64,000 nt of DNA from Tetmemena sp. SeJ-2015 (taxonomy: Eukaryota; Ciliophora; Spirotrichea; Sporadotrichida; Oxytrichidae). The notes beneath the pieces are model-generated. The model had not been told where the DNA came from. It searched no databases and was given only the letters and a program-made list of their open reading frames with translations. The translations under genes were made by a program, and so were the position numbers. The DNA lies in the NCBI GenBank assembly GCA_027382625.1, contig JAJKFJ010020701.1, positions 1 through 64,000 on the forward strand. Reading direction: 5' to 3'. This document shows, in pieces, positions 46,840 to 57,800 of this stretch. Each line of letters starts with the position of its first letter. Position 1 is the stretch's first letter.

Positions 46840-47720
46840 GTAATTTTGTTTGGGGGAAAAAAAGGTTAATAAACCAAAATTTTTTTTTAAGAAATTTTGA
46901 AAGAACCCCATTTTTTAAAACATTTTAAATTTTTAAATTTAAAATCAAAAATTTGTTAATTTAAATTTAAAAAAAGAGGGTTTAAAAAAGTTTTGGGGAA
47001 TAAAATTGAAATTTTCTAGTTGTATTTGTAGGTTGTTCAAAACAAAAAAATAAATGATAAAAAAACTTTAAAATTTATGAAAAAAATTAAAAAAAAATTT
47101 TAAAAATTAAAATGTTATTTGTTATTTTTAAATTTTGTATCCAAAAAAATATTTATTAATAAAATATTTTATCAGTTTTTTTTTTAAAAACAGCCCTCAT
47201 TTTTATATTTTGTGAATTTTTGAAAACAAGAAAGGCGTTTTTAGATTAAAAAAATCATGGGGTGGTGGAAACTAAATGTAAGAAATTTTAACCCAAAAAA
47301 ATTTTAAAAAAATTTTTAAGACTGAACCAAAATCCCTTTTGAGTTAATTTACAGCGTGCCCCCCAATGCTTTACTCAATTTTTTTTGGAAAAGGTGAGCC
47401 AAGTCCCCAGCCCCCTTTTTGAGGGTTCTTTTCTATAATCTTGACATAAACTCTGGAAAAGGTATTTTAAAACAGTCTCAGAAATTTCCCCCCCCCTGAA
47501 ACTTCAACTGAAATTGAACTCTTTTCTTTTTTGATTGTCTAACTTTTATCGAACATATCCTTTGTGAGTTTCTAAAAAAATTTAAATCGATTAATTAAAT
47601 CATGCATAAACTTTTTTAAAATTTTTAAAAGTTTTCTTTCTTGATTTAAAAATGTTTACCCTTTTTTAAAAAAAAAATAATTTAAAGAGCATTTGTAAAA
47701 TTTTAAAAACGAGGGTTTGT
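46840..47720. other. Homopolymer-inflated block containing a damaged kinase segment
   Basis: Runs of 5-13 identical bases throughout. Inside, 47325-47569 can be recognised as a corrupted version of the clean ATPase segment at 54555-54821, which shows that the texture is an error and not biology. Confidence 0.7.
47325..47569 (-). pseudogene. Corrupted copy of the kinase ATPase segment
   Basis: Aligns with 54555-54821 over its length: GACTGAACCAA, TTGAGTTAA, AATGCTTTACTCA, TAATCTTGACATAAACTCTG, CATATCCTTTGTGAGT. Differences are mostly extended or collapsed homopolymers, so no frame survives. Listed as a pseudogene for lack of a better class; it may be a good gene segment badly sequenced. The CTTTGTGAGT edge matches the start of the pointer used by the clean copy. 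Confidence 0.6.
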
Positions 47721-48017
47721 TTTTTAAATTTTTAGAAAAGAGAGATAGAGAGAGTACTTTTTATGTTCTTTATATCTAAAAAATAATGATGAAAATAAAA
47801 TGAATAGAGTTAGTTGGATAATAAATATTTTAAAGAAAAGATTTGCTTTTTAAAAGATTTTGTAAATTTGTTCTATATTTCTCAAGAAACTTTATTAATA
47901 GTTCTACCTACATATCTACTTTTTTATAATATTGTTGAAATCTATTATGATCTTAAATTCAATAAAAACTTGAAAATCCGATTTAATTGACTAAAATTAT
48001 TTAAATCATAAAACGTT

Positions 48018-48242
48018 TCATATATAGTCTTAATTATTGGTAAGGTTTTCTCTGACTACCTTTTTTAGGCTATCAAGGTCGATGGGTTTTGTAAATATGT
48101 AGTCGAAGGTTTGTTTTGCTTCTGGGTCTGAAAGCAGTCGTTCATCGCCTGTCAAAAGCAGGAGCTTAGTTAGTGTGGAAAGGTCTCCCTTCTCTTGCTT
48201 CATCTTCACTAGCTAAGCCACTTCAACCCCACTCATCTGAGG
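48018..48242 (-). CDS. Receiver C-terminal segment (last MDS of scrambled histidine kinase)
   Basis: Minus strand from pointer ATCTGAGG (48235-48242) to TGA 48020-48018. It reads PQMSGVEVAQLVKMKQEKGD, LTKLLLLTGDERLLSDPEAK and FDYIFTKPIDLDSLKKVVRE, i.e. the second half of a receiver domain with the conserved T/S (LTGD) and Lys (TKP). Its first codons continue exactly where the receiver N-terminal segments stop (LDNQMP), sharing CCTCAGAT. Since those segments lie at 45.77 kb and 52.95 kb, the two halves are not adjacent in germline order. It is probably the 3' end of the gene, as TGA follows. Confidence 0.85.
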
Positions 48243-48369
48243 TGCACTTAAATTATAATAAAAAATTATTAATACGAAAATCACATTAATACTATTTTTT
48301 TATTTTCCCTAAGGGTAGTGATTCACTGAATATTTTGGAGGTTAAGAAGTAATAAAGTATAGGATTGTA

Positions 48370-48790
48370 TAACCTTTTTTTCCAATGGGAAAACAACAAA
48401 TTTTTTTTTCCCCTTTTTCTACCCTTTAAAAAAATTTTTAAAATGAAAAAATTTAAATTTGTTTTTAAATTTGGGTTGGGGCATTTTAATTTATTTAAAA
48501 AACAATTTACAAAAAATAAAATAAAAAATACAAAATTCCTTTTAAAAATTAAAATTTAAAATTATTAGTTGTTATTTCACTTTTCTCCTTTCTCTTTTTT
48601 GGCTATTTTTAATAAATTTTCTTTTTAAGCCAAATTTTACCAAATTTCTTAAATTACTGTTTAATTTCCTTCCTTTTTTTTCGATTTTAAATTTAAAAAA
48701 TTTTTTAAAAAAGGTTAATTTAAAAATAAAAAAAATCAAAATATTTTTTTTTAAACAAAAAAAAAAAAAAAAAAAAAAAATTTTTTAATT
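48370..48790. other. Homopolymer-inflated block
   Basis: Includes an A run of more than 20 near 48757-48780 and many A/T runs; no frame can be trusted. Confidence 0.6.
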
Positions 48791-48985
48791 TTCACAGAGA
48801 AAAGTTTCAAACACTAAAATAAATTCACAGTCTAAAGTAAATTCTGATTGACAAGACAAATACCAAGACAACTCTGAATATAAATTCCTTATTCATAATA
48901 TTATTTTAAATGAGAAAAGAATATGGGATAATGATTCAACATAAAGATTTAAGCGGCCAAGAAAAAACAAGCAATTTATACCAAA

Positions 48986-51900
48986 ATGACACAACTGGTT
49001 TCGAATAGGATTACAACTAAGTTAAAAGCAAGTCTGCCACCTCTAACTTATTGCATTAATTTTTTTAATATAATAATCTTCAAAAACCCTAAGTGCTGCC
49101 CCTCACCCATAAAAATGAACAAATCATCCTGCGACCTCAATGAAGCCGAGATACTAAATAACGGCTTGAAATCTAATAAATAATTATCTTGTTAAATTAA
49201 TCTCTAATGGACACACTATATTCATCATTTTCAAAACAGAAATTTAGTCAAAATTTCCAAGACCAAGTCTTAGAAAATGAGTTTCAAAAATTCTTACACG
49301 AGAAGATAAAGTTTTTTGCCAAGATGACATTCTTTGAAAATGTTATCTTTGTGATTTTTTTAGGGTTGCTTTTAATATTTAAGTGGGTGTCTTGTTTTCA
49401 AAGCCCGGGGTTTTTAAATTGCTTGGGAACCCAAAATTAAAAAAAAAATTTTAAAAATTTTCTGAAAAAAATTTATTTTTTTTCGTATTTAAAATTAACT
49501 TATTTGTTTTTTAAAATTAACCCTTGGCGAAATTAAAGCTTTTCTATATATTTTAAAATTTCCCGCGGGGATCTTTGTGGGTGTTTTCGAACTTTCTATC
49601 CTAAACTAAGAAGAGCCATAAGTTGACGCCTTCCCTATATTAATAGTGTTTTTAACATCAATGTCTTCAGTAAACTACAGCAAGGAGAGCTCTTAATTGT
49701 TTACATATTTCTATCGTGTTACATGATGATAAGAACCTATTTTTGGATCGATAGCTTTGACTATTTCAAAAAACAAATGAATTTATTAAGATTTCTATTA
49801 CATACGGTTTAATGCGTACTTCGTTAAAAAATATCATTATTTTAGTGGCACATAATTAATTTACACTTTTATAATCGTTCTGGCTTTCATTTATATTTTC
49901 ATATACTCAATATACCTGTCGCACAAGGACAGGCAGCTGTTTAAGGAAAAGCACAACTAAAAATAACTTCTCAAAATATTCCACTCGCTAGTGCGCTCGC
50001 ATCACGATGGCATTGTCATTACCTCAGGGGAGAGAGTCATCTTCTTCAACCAAAAAATTGGAGAGATTTACGATGCCCAGAAAGCATTGAATCCTCAAAC
50101 ATTGCCTAACGCAGATTGTAAATTATATTCTAAGTCTATTTTGTATCTAGATTAGGGCTGTGATACAAAACATCAACAAAATATTTATTTAATTTTGATT
50201 TAATTTTTGAATCAGAAGTCCCATAATAAAAATAACAGAGTTTCTTCTCATTTTTAAAGGAAGCCGATCCAAATTTATAAAATCGTAGTTAATTATTCTT
50301 TATAACTTAAATTCCTTCGAGTCTCAGAGTAAAACTAAAAGCAGTGAGATTATCTAAAATAATGAAAATGCGCTAAATAAAGACAAATCTACAAAATTCA
50401 AATCTTGCTTCAATATTAAGTAAAAGTAGAAAGAAATTTATTACTAAAAATAAGTAAATTAAATACATATTAAAGACACAACTCCTAAAATTAATATTAT
50501 ACTCGACAAGGGTCCTAATGCCACAGAAACAAACCATTAAATCTAAAACTTATAAATTTATCTTAACTCAATATGTATTTAATTAAAATAAATCTCTGCT
50601 AATTAGAGATCAGACTTCAAACCATCAATTTTATATTGCTACTTTAATTTGTATTTAACTTTATAAATTGAATTTGTAGATATATCTAAGCAATAAATAA
50701 AGGCTACAGATAATTAGAGAGAATAAATAAATGGTGAAATAAAAGGAAAAAAGCATAAAAATTGTGATTTAGATTAAAAAGAAAAACATCAAATTGAAAA
50801 ATGCCATAATAAGATAGTTGTTGATTTATTGAATTACTTTTATAAAAGCGAATTCTAATATAATATGAATTGAACAAATCCTTAATCGATAAGCATTAAT
50901 TCAAGGAACACAATATGGAAGTAGGAGATGATCTCTTAGCTGGCTGCAGAAATATATGGGACTACATTCAAAATACTCTTATCAAATAAAGAGAGTAGAA
51001 AAGTTAGAGAGTATAATTAAACACTTTATATTTAATAAATCAAAGGTAAAAAACTAAGAGAATTTGCTTGCAAAATATAAAGAATGATTAAGCTTAGGAG
51101 GATAATTTTGCCAGTTAATCTTTACTCGTGAAGCTGTTTGATGCTAATACTTAAATTAATGACATCCATTTGTAATTGCTTTAAATATATAGCAGTGTGG
51201 TTAGAGATAAATGATGAACTCTGAAAATTTAGAGGAAAGATAGAGCTCACAAGTTGTTGCTAACTTGCTTTATTCAGTATGATGAGGACAAAAGGAATAA
51301 TAATTTCACGAATCAGAAGCTATAGAGATAAAAAGTGTTTTCAAAGTTTATAGAAATTAAATATTCGACAATTTATTCTCATTGTCTTCATGTATTCTGG
51401 GTTTTGATTCTTAGTATTTAAATTCTTAACTAACCATTCTATTTCGCTATTTTTTGTATTCAAATGCTAAAATCTATTAAAAAGATAGTTAAATTAGGAA
51501 AGTAAAGAGAGTGGGATGATGAATGAGGGAGTTTTCTTCAAATTTAAAGCTCACAACAGTAATAACTTCTAAACACCTCAAGAGTCAAAAATACTTTAAA
51601 CCTTTGTCCATATCATATAAGATGGAAATGAATCGCTGGTCATTACCACTATTCGAGACATGTCACACTGGGTCGAATTAGAGAAGCAAAAGAATCTCAC
51701 TCTATTTAAGACTCAGGCATTTGCATAAGCTGCTCATGAATTTAGAAACCCTTTAAGCGCAATTATTAAACTCACTTTTATAGCTACGAATAATGCTTGC
51801 ATTTAAATTTAGAAAATATCTCTTCCCTGGACTTATTGAAAAGTAATATAGATATGGAATCTCTGGCCGGCTAGTATTATGTCACGGCTAAAAATTGCTC

Positions 51901-52254
51901 AAACTTGCTTCTTTCTCTTGTAATATAGATTTATTTTACTTTATCTATAATATTTTATGTGTAAATGACATAAACTATAAATTTTGTTTTGAGCTTTATA
52001 TTCATCATAAAAAGATTTACTTGACTACTCTTAGATAGAATCAAAGCAGATCCATACTAACAAGGACTAAGTTTCTTTGGAGAAGATTCTGAAGGAGAGT
52101 ATTTAAATATTATCTTTCAAGGCTGAGTCTAAGGGACTGGAACTTTCATATCACATAGCTCCCTAAATACCAAAGAAGCTGCAAACTGACTAAAATAGAC
52201 TCAGGCAAATTCTTATCAACCTCATCTCTAACGCTATTAAATACACTCACAAAG
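48986..52254 (+). CDS. Hybrid histidine kinase: membrane, sensor, DHp and N-box segments (unit 1)
   Basis: Several plus-strand MDSs separated by AT-rich inserts. 49207-49400: MDTLYSSFSKQKFSQNFQDQ then a hydrophobic membrane segment FFENVIFVIFLGLLLIF. 49915-50130: HKDRQLFKEKHNQKQLLKIF, HDGIVITSGERVIFFNQKIG, a PAS-like part. 50915-51000: VGDDLLAGCRNIWDYIQ. 51516-51780: ESLVITTIRDMSHWVELEKQ then the phosphoacceptor box AQAAHEFRNPLSAI, with His at 51735-51737. 51830-51920 and 52024-52254, joined by CTTG: DYSQIESKQ, the end of the dimerisation helix, then QNRLRQILINLISNAIKYTH, the N-box. The protein then needs the rest of the ATPase domain, which is on the other strand. It would be a membrane-bound sensor kinase passing phosphate from His to the receiver Asp. 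A damaged block lies at 49380-49580. Confidence 0.8.
49380..49580. other. Homopolymer-inflated block inside the kinase membrane region
   Basis: Runs such as AAAAAAAAA and CCCGCGGGG interrupt the frame after the first membrane segment; probable sequence error. Confidence 0.5.
51921..52023. other. IES in histidine kinase, pointer CTTG
   Basis: CTTG at 51917-51920 and 52020-52023; 103 bp. Joins NCSNLLLSLDYSQIESKQIH in frame. Confidence 0.85.
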
Positions 52255-52574
52255 AAGATAATAAATCAGCTAATGTTTAATTTCAACATTAATCATGATA
52301 AAATAGCAAATTTCTATTAATTTGAAGTGATAAATTATATGAATATATTTTGATAGGAATTTTTATTTTTTTAATTTAAAATTCCTTATTGAGTCACTCT
52401 CCAAAATGAGTTAGTAAGTAAATCATTTTGTTTAAAATTAAAGCACCATATCTATATTATAATTTCATTTAAGCTAAATACACCAATATATTTTTAAGCG
52501 TGAAAAAATATCTTTATAAGGATATTTATAGATAATCTAGAAATAAAATTATAATTCAAAATCTAGAACCTTTA
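52255..52574. other. AT-rich insert between N-box and linker segments
   Basis: About 320 bp of IES-type DNA separating two plus-strand MDSs that are not consecutive in the protein; the ATPase segment that belongs between them is inverted at 54555-54821. Confidence 0.65.
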
Positions 52575-52905
52575 CTTCAAAAAAATAGCTTACAGAAAGG
52601 TAACATCGCCGGCCATTACTTACCAACTAATGAGCAAGATTCCTCTCAAGGAATTTTAGTTAAGGAAATCCAATTAAAAGTGTAATTTTTATGTAATAGA
52701 GGAGTTCTTGGATTATAGTGAGCCAATGCAACGTGAGATCAGTAGCAGTTTCCAAAATATAGCCTAAGTTTAGATTAGCATCTTCTTTGTTCGGATCGAG
52801 GGCCAAAAAGATATAATGGTTGAGGTTAAAACTTAAATTTTTAAGTAAAATGGTAGAATTTCATCCTACCCACTGCCATTTATCACATTTTAGAACTTAA
52901 AGGAG
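52575..52905 (+). CDS. Histidine kinase linker segment downstream of the ATPase domain
   Basis: Starts at pointer CTTCAAAAAA (52575-52584), shared with the end of the inverted ATPase segment. Joined, the frame reads GSVFKKIAYRKVTSPAITYQ and continues open through EEFLDYSEPMQREISSSFQN and ISIFFVRIEGQKDIMVEV, with several TAA/TAG Gln. A short insert near 52680-52700 may be an IES but keeps the frame. This is the inter-domain region between the kinase and receiver domains. Its far end, and the pointer to the receiver segment, are not solved. Confidence 0.65.
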
Positions 52906-52945
52906 CCTTGAAATACCCTAGGATAAAATATCAATGTATACACTT

Positions 52946-53390
52946 ATCTGAGGCATCTGATTATCTAATATGATAAGTTTGTAGGGACTGTGGTGTCTGC
53001 AATTAATCTCTCTTCCAGGAGTGAGGAAGCTGCACTTAAACGTCATCTCAAAATTCTCCTCTATCATTTCTATGGCCTTCAGTGGGTTGTAACTCTTATC
53101 GATGTTCTCCACTCCTAATTGGTTTAGCATCCCGTTCAAGATCAAGATGTTGAAAAAGTTAATTGCATTACTTAACTTTATGAAAGGGTCATCATCGACT
53201 ATAAGAATCTTTGGATGAGGGCACATTTCTTGCTCTGGAATTTATCTCTGAGAATCGTCTTACTAAGTCTAAATATTTGGCAAAAGGTGGCTGTTATTAT
53301 TCTTATTAATGCTAGAAGTTATATTGTCTGAAACAACTCTTTGGTTAGTGAAGAAGTTATTGTTAATGAATATCTGTACGTTATAATAAC
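52946..53390 (-). CDS. Receiver N-terminal segment, copy 1 (scrambled histidine kinase MDS)
   Basis: Minus strand, fully open: linker NVQIFINNNFFTNQRVVSDN, then QEMCPHPKILIVDDDPFIKL, LILNGMLNQLGVENIDKSYN and SPYKLIILDNQMPQ, ending at pointer ATCTGAGG (52946-52953). The acidic pocket DDD and phosphoacceptor Asp are present. Joined through CCTCAGAT to 48018-48242 it makes a complete receiver of about 130 residues. Its strand is opposite to the kinase N-terminal segments just upstream, which is the inversion typical of a scrambled gene. The upstream limit is set by loss of similarity to copy 0. Confidence 0.85.
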
Positions 53391-53439
53391 AACTTATATG
53401 ACATAAAACTCCTTAAATTACATTTGCAAAAGTGATTAT

Positions 53440-53892
53440 CTTTTTCATATTTACTTTTTCCTGAATTAGGGAAGTCAGGTTTAAGCTAAAACTCAACAGT
53501 TTTATGCCCAGCTTGCTTAGTATGATTCTTTTAGAGTTCTGATTCTAACTCTTTTATTCTAATCTGCAAATGGTTAAAATGATCTTAGAGATGCTTATCT
53601 TCATTTTCCCTTTACTTCTTCAATGCTACAACTAATCTATTCTTGTCCTCATCAGTTGATTTAAGTTTCTGGGTTAGTTGATCGCTTGTCTCTTGTAAAT
53701 CTCTGATCATGCTTTCAAGAGACTATTTCTGAGATAAAAATCTTTAAAAATGAATAATAGATCTTAAGGTGTTGGTTTACTTGAGAAGTTAATCACTATC
53801 ATTCGCCAATTATGAAAGTCTATCTTGCAATTGCCTCTTTTCAAGCACAAGTCTCTAATTCGATGCTTGGATTTATAGCATTTGCTTATGGA
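53440..53892 (-). CDS. Coiled-coil coding segment of unknown gene
   Basis: Minus strand, open with TAA/TAG as Gln: QLQDRLSQLANDSDQLLKQT, SMIRDLQETSDQLTQKLKST, QDHFNHLQIRIKELESELQK, then KTVEFQLKPDFPNSGKSKYE. Strong heptad pattern. An AT-rich insert at about 53740-53780 may be an IES. It lies in a different frame from the receiver segment next to it and has weak similarity to 46240-46300, so it belongs to the repeated unit. Whether it is part of the kinase or another gene is unclear. Confidence 0.55.
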
Positions 53893-54554
53893 AACAAGGA
53901 ATTTATCCTTTGTGGGGGATAGGAAGATGGCCTGCAGTATAAGAAATACGATTCCAGAGAGGTATGGCCTCGTTTGTATAGCTTAGTTAATTGGCTGTAC
54001 TTACGTCACTTCTTAACTACACGCTATATAGCAGTTCTGGGTTCTACTATAATATCTTTCTTTAGAAACACTTGCAGATAGATTCTAATATATGTTTCAT
54101 TAAATTAATAGACTTGAATGGAAAATTAGCATTTATTTATTCAGAGGAAGGAAAGAAAATACAAAACTTTTTGAAATTCTAGAGATGATATGGATCTTAA
54201 TGCAAGCAAGATGATTGAGAGCTCCTATACCTTTCCACCAACTTCTTTGTTGATATCAGAAGCGGAGTAATTGATCGATTGAAGAATTAAGCTATGCGTA
54301 CGCTCGGCTTCTTGATTCCTTAAAATAACGCACTTCCTTGTATATTTCATAACGAAGACAACGTATAATAGAGACGAATGTGTATATTATTGGAGGAGTC
54401 TTTGATTAGTTGATTTATACATTAGGAGCCTTCAAGATCTGTATGTTATGTGTGACGAAGCACAGCCTGAGACTGCTACTTTCTTAGATTAATCAAGTCA
54501 TGAGAGTGAAGTGGAAGCTCTACTGTGAAGAATTATAACAACAAATTATAAAAC
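53893..54554. other. Spacer, nothing recognised
   Basis: Mixed composition without a stable frame, probably IES or uncorrected sequence. Confidence 0.4.
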
Positions 54555-54821
54555 TTTTTTGAAGACTGAACCAACTCCCACTTTAGAGTTAACTGATAGT
54601 GTGCCTCCTAATGCTTCACTCAGATTTTTTGAGATTGTGAGTCCGAGTCCACAGCCCTCCTTATTGAGGCTTCTATTTCTCATAATCTTGACATAAGCTC
54701 TGAAGAGGTGGTTTTAGTCAGTCTCAGAGATGCCCACTCCAGAGTCTTCAACTGAAATCTGAACTCTTGCTTTCTACTGATTCAGTCTAACTTTTATACG
54801 AACATATCCTTTGTGAGTGTA
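54555..54821 (-). CDS. Histidine kinase ATPase (HATPase_c) segment, inverted
   Basis: Minus strand from pointer TACACTCACAAAG (54809-54821) to pointer CTTCAAAAAA (54555-54564). It reads THKGYVRIKVRLNQQ, ISVEDSGVGISETDQ (G1 box), LFRAYVKIMRNRSL, KEGCGLGLTISKNLSEALGG (G2 box) and SVNSKVGVGSVFKK. This completes the N-box segment at 52024-52254 (AIKYTHK), giving an intact ATP-binding domain. The segment is inverted and lies beyond the receiver segment, so both order and orientation are scrambled. The damaged 47325-47569 is the equivalent in the neighbouring unit; which copy goes with which gene cannot be settled here. Confidence 0.9.
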
Positions 54822-54849
54822 CAAAATTTAGCCATTAAGGAGAAATTAA

Positions 54850-57800
54850 TTCAGTTTAAAGAGTTATTTTTTAATTAGAAATGTATAATTTATACCTGTT
54901 AATTATAAAATGGTTCTACAAATGTTTTGTAAATAAAAGTACTTTATAACCAATTTTCGTTTGATTCAAATTTAGGTAATCCTTCTTTTTTAATGATTTT
55001 TGCATTTTTTAATTACAAAAAGAAGTATGAATTTTTGTCCTCCAATTTTTGTTTTTGCATACTTTTTAGTTGTTTTTATTGCTAATTCAGAATTTGGTAA
55101 TAAATATGAAAAGGTTTAATTAAAGAATTTTCAGCAAAGTTGATATTTCATAGCAGCTTAGATTATAGGTAGTAAATTACTCAAGCGAATCCTAATTTAG
55201 ACTAGTTGTGAAGCTGAAATATGCATACTATTGGTTTCGAATTCTGTTCAAATTTGGAAATTTAAAATAAAACTTTACGCAAACTAACAAAACTTATTAT
55301 TAAGTATGTATGTAAGATAGACCTTATTAAATTGAGGTTAAAAGTCTAAATGAAGCATCTGCTTTAAAAAATAAATTTCATAAAATATGAGCACAGTTTA
55401 TATTTTACAAAAAATGACGTTTTAATTATGTTAGATGAAAAATTCAAATTTATGAATAAATTGATTGTTAAGATTTCTCGGAATACATTTTTTTAAAGAC
55501 TATGCAAGGCTCCGGGAGTCTGTTGTAAATATTGTAGTCTATAATCGAAGGTTGCATGTGTTTTGAGCTTGTGGGTCTGAAATACGCTAACGTGAAGAGC
55601 TGCGTCAAAGCAAGAGTTAGTTTAAGTGAGAAGGTTCGCTTCTAGTAGTTGCTTCATCCTCATCAGCTAGAAGACCACTTACCACGATCTTCAAGTTCTG
55701 GGTTCACGTTATAGAGATAAAGTTAATTGAAGTTGACTAAAGAATTTATATTGATCAGTGCAACACCGATGGATGTTTAAGTTAATAAAATGAGATGATG
55801 TCATATTTGATGCGAGCAGTATATGTAATATTAATAAAGCTTTGTTGCTAATGAAGCATTTCATATAACATCTATGTAGGAACTTCCAGCATTGAGAGAG
55901 CGTCCTTCTAAGATATTTTCTTATAACTAACTAATTCTAATTACGTTAAAATTTATGCCTCTTGAATTGTCCTCCTATATCACAAATAAGAGTCTTTTTA
56001 AAAAGCATATTAAGAATAAAATTAATTCAAAAAATTACTAATATGTATGTCTGATATTATTGAAAACAGTTTCTGAGCTTTATCTTACGTAATATAAGAT
56101 TAATTGAATTAATTTGCGCAATATTGAATTATATTGCAAAGTGAATTATAGTCATAAGTATGAATATTTGCATTAATATAAATATTTATTCGCGAAAGCA
56201 TGTAGGCATCTCTGACAATAAATCATAATAGTTAGTAACTCCTTAAAAATATATGAAGCTAAGCTTCTAAATAACAAATAAAAAAGTGGTAAAATCATTA
56301 AAGCAACTGTATTAATGAAAATAGATGCTTTAAATTTTTAGATCTCTTAGGCTTAGGAGGGAGCTCACTCAGTGCTTGAGAAAAGATGCTGGATGAGCCT
56401 ACTAAATTTGAAGTGTCAGTTTCTGACGATACTCATAGCTCGAGACAATTAGATATCTGAAGAAGCATCAAGAATCTTATACATGATCTATTTCGAGAGA
56501 ATATTTAAAGATGTGACAAAATTTGGGAACGCGTATGGACAGGCATAATGTAAGATAAGATGATTAAGAGAGACAAGATTTATAACAAAAAGCTGACACA
56601 CTTTCTAATTTTGGCTGCGGATGCACGGGCAAACAAGTCATGCACCAATACCTTATAACAGTTATAAATCCATTGTTGTTTTTTCATTAAAATTTCCAAA
56701 ATCCTAATGGAGTCCGCTGCTGTGAAGAGATCAGAAATAAGCTCATGCAACTGTGGACCTTAATGGACTGGAATACCTAAGGGGCTTAAAAATTCTGTAC
56801 ACATTCATTCTTGACTAACAGAAGGTCGGATGTTAAGGAAGTGTAAATCGACTACATGAACTACTCTCTAACCCATTTTCAGAAAAAAAAATTTAGTCAA
56901 AAGTTGGGAGGGACTCTGCATAGTAAGATGATGCACTTCAGATTTCTGCACGGGAAAAATCAATCACGATTTATCTTGCAATGAATGAGCAAGTCGTATG
57001 AGTATTTGATTCTTGATAAGCTTTGTGTTTTCTGGAATAACTTACATTTGAGAGTATTTCAACCGAGGCAAAATGGTTTGTCTTCACATACATTCTGGAG
57101 GTTGCAATCTTTTTTATGAGCAGCTCATGCATTTTTTAGGTCATTATATAATCAGACAAATTGTGAAATAGAGACAGTTATACGTTTACTGTAAATAGAG
57201 CATAATTTTATGGCTAATAGTAAGTATAGTTCACCTATATGTATTATTTGAACTCTTTCTGCGGTTAGTAAATGGTTACAAGAGATGAGAATGTTCTTAT
57301 CGAGTGATAAATCAGTAGGATGATATCTTCTGAGGTGACTATTTATAATGAACGTATCACGAATGCGTCAAGTTGAACATGAAGCAAGTAACGCTTTCTA
57401 TCCTGGATTAGCTTGCTTGACTGCAGATTGTCTTCAGTAGTTTACTGCGGGAGAGGACTTATAGGTTTACTCATAACATTGCACATGATTAGAGAAGTTA
57501 AATTTTTGGATCGCGTAGTATTTTACAGTTTCATAAGAGTCTAAATATAGTTAATAAGTTTCATTTCATCGTTTAGATGCGTAACTCGATTAAAAGAGTC
57601 ATTCAGTTAAGTTCTGATGGTCATAGTGATAAAGACTGATTACACTTTCTACAATCGATACGTGTAAGCTGGCCCACTATGGATGCGCTTTACATTTGAT
57701 CATTTTCATATAGCTGTCAGAGTATATCTGAATCGCGACCAAGACAGACATGCTGTTAAGGAAAAGGCACAATACTGAGAAAAATATATCCAAAATATTC

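Noticed and set aside
52918..53226. Receiver segment as a stand-alone response regulator gene
   Set aside because: It lacks the second half of the domain and ends exactly at a pointer shared with 48018-48242, so it is one segment of a scrambled gene.
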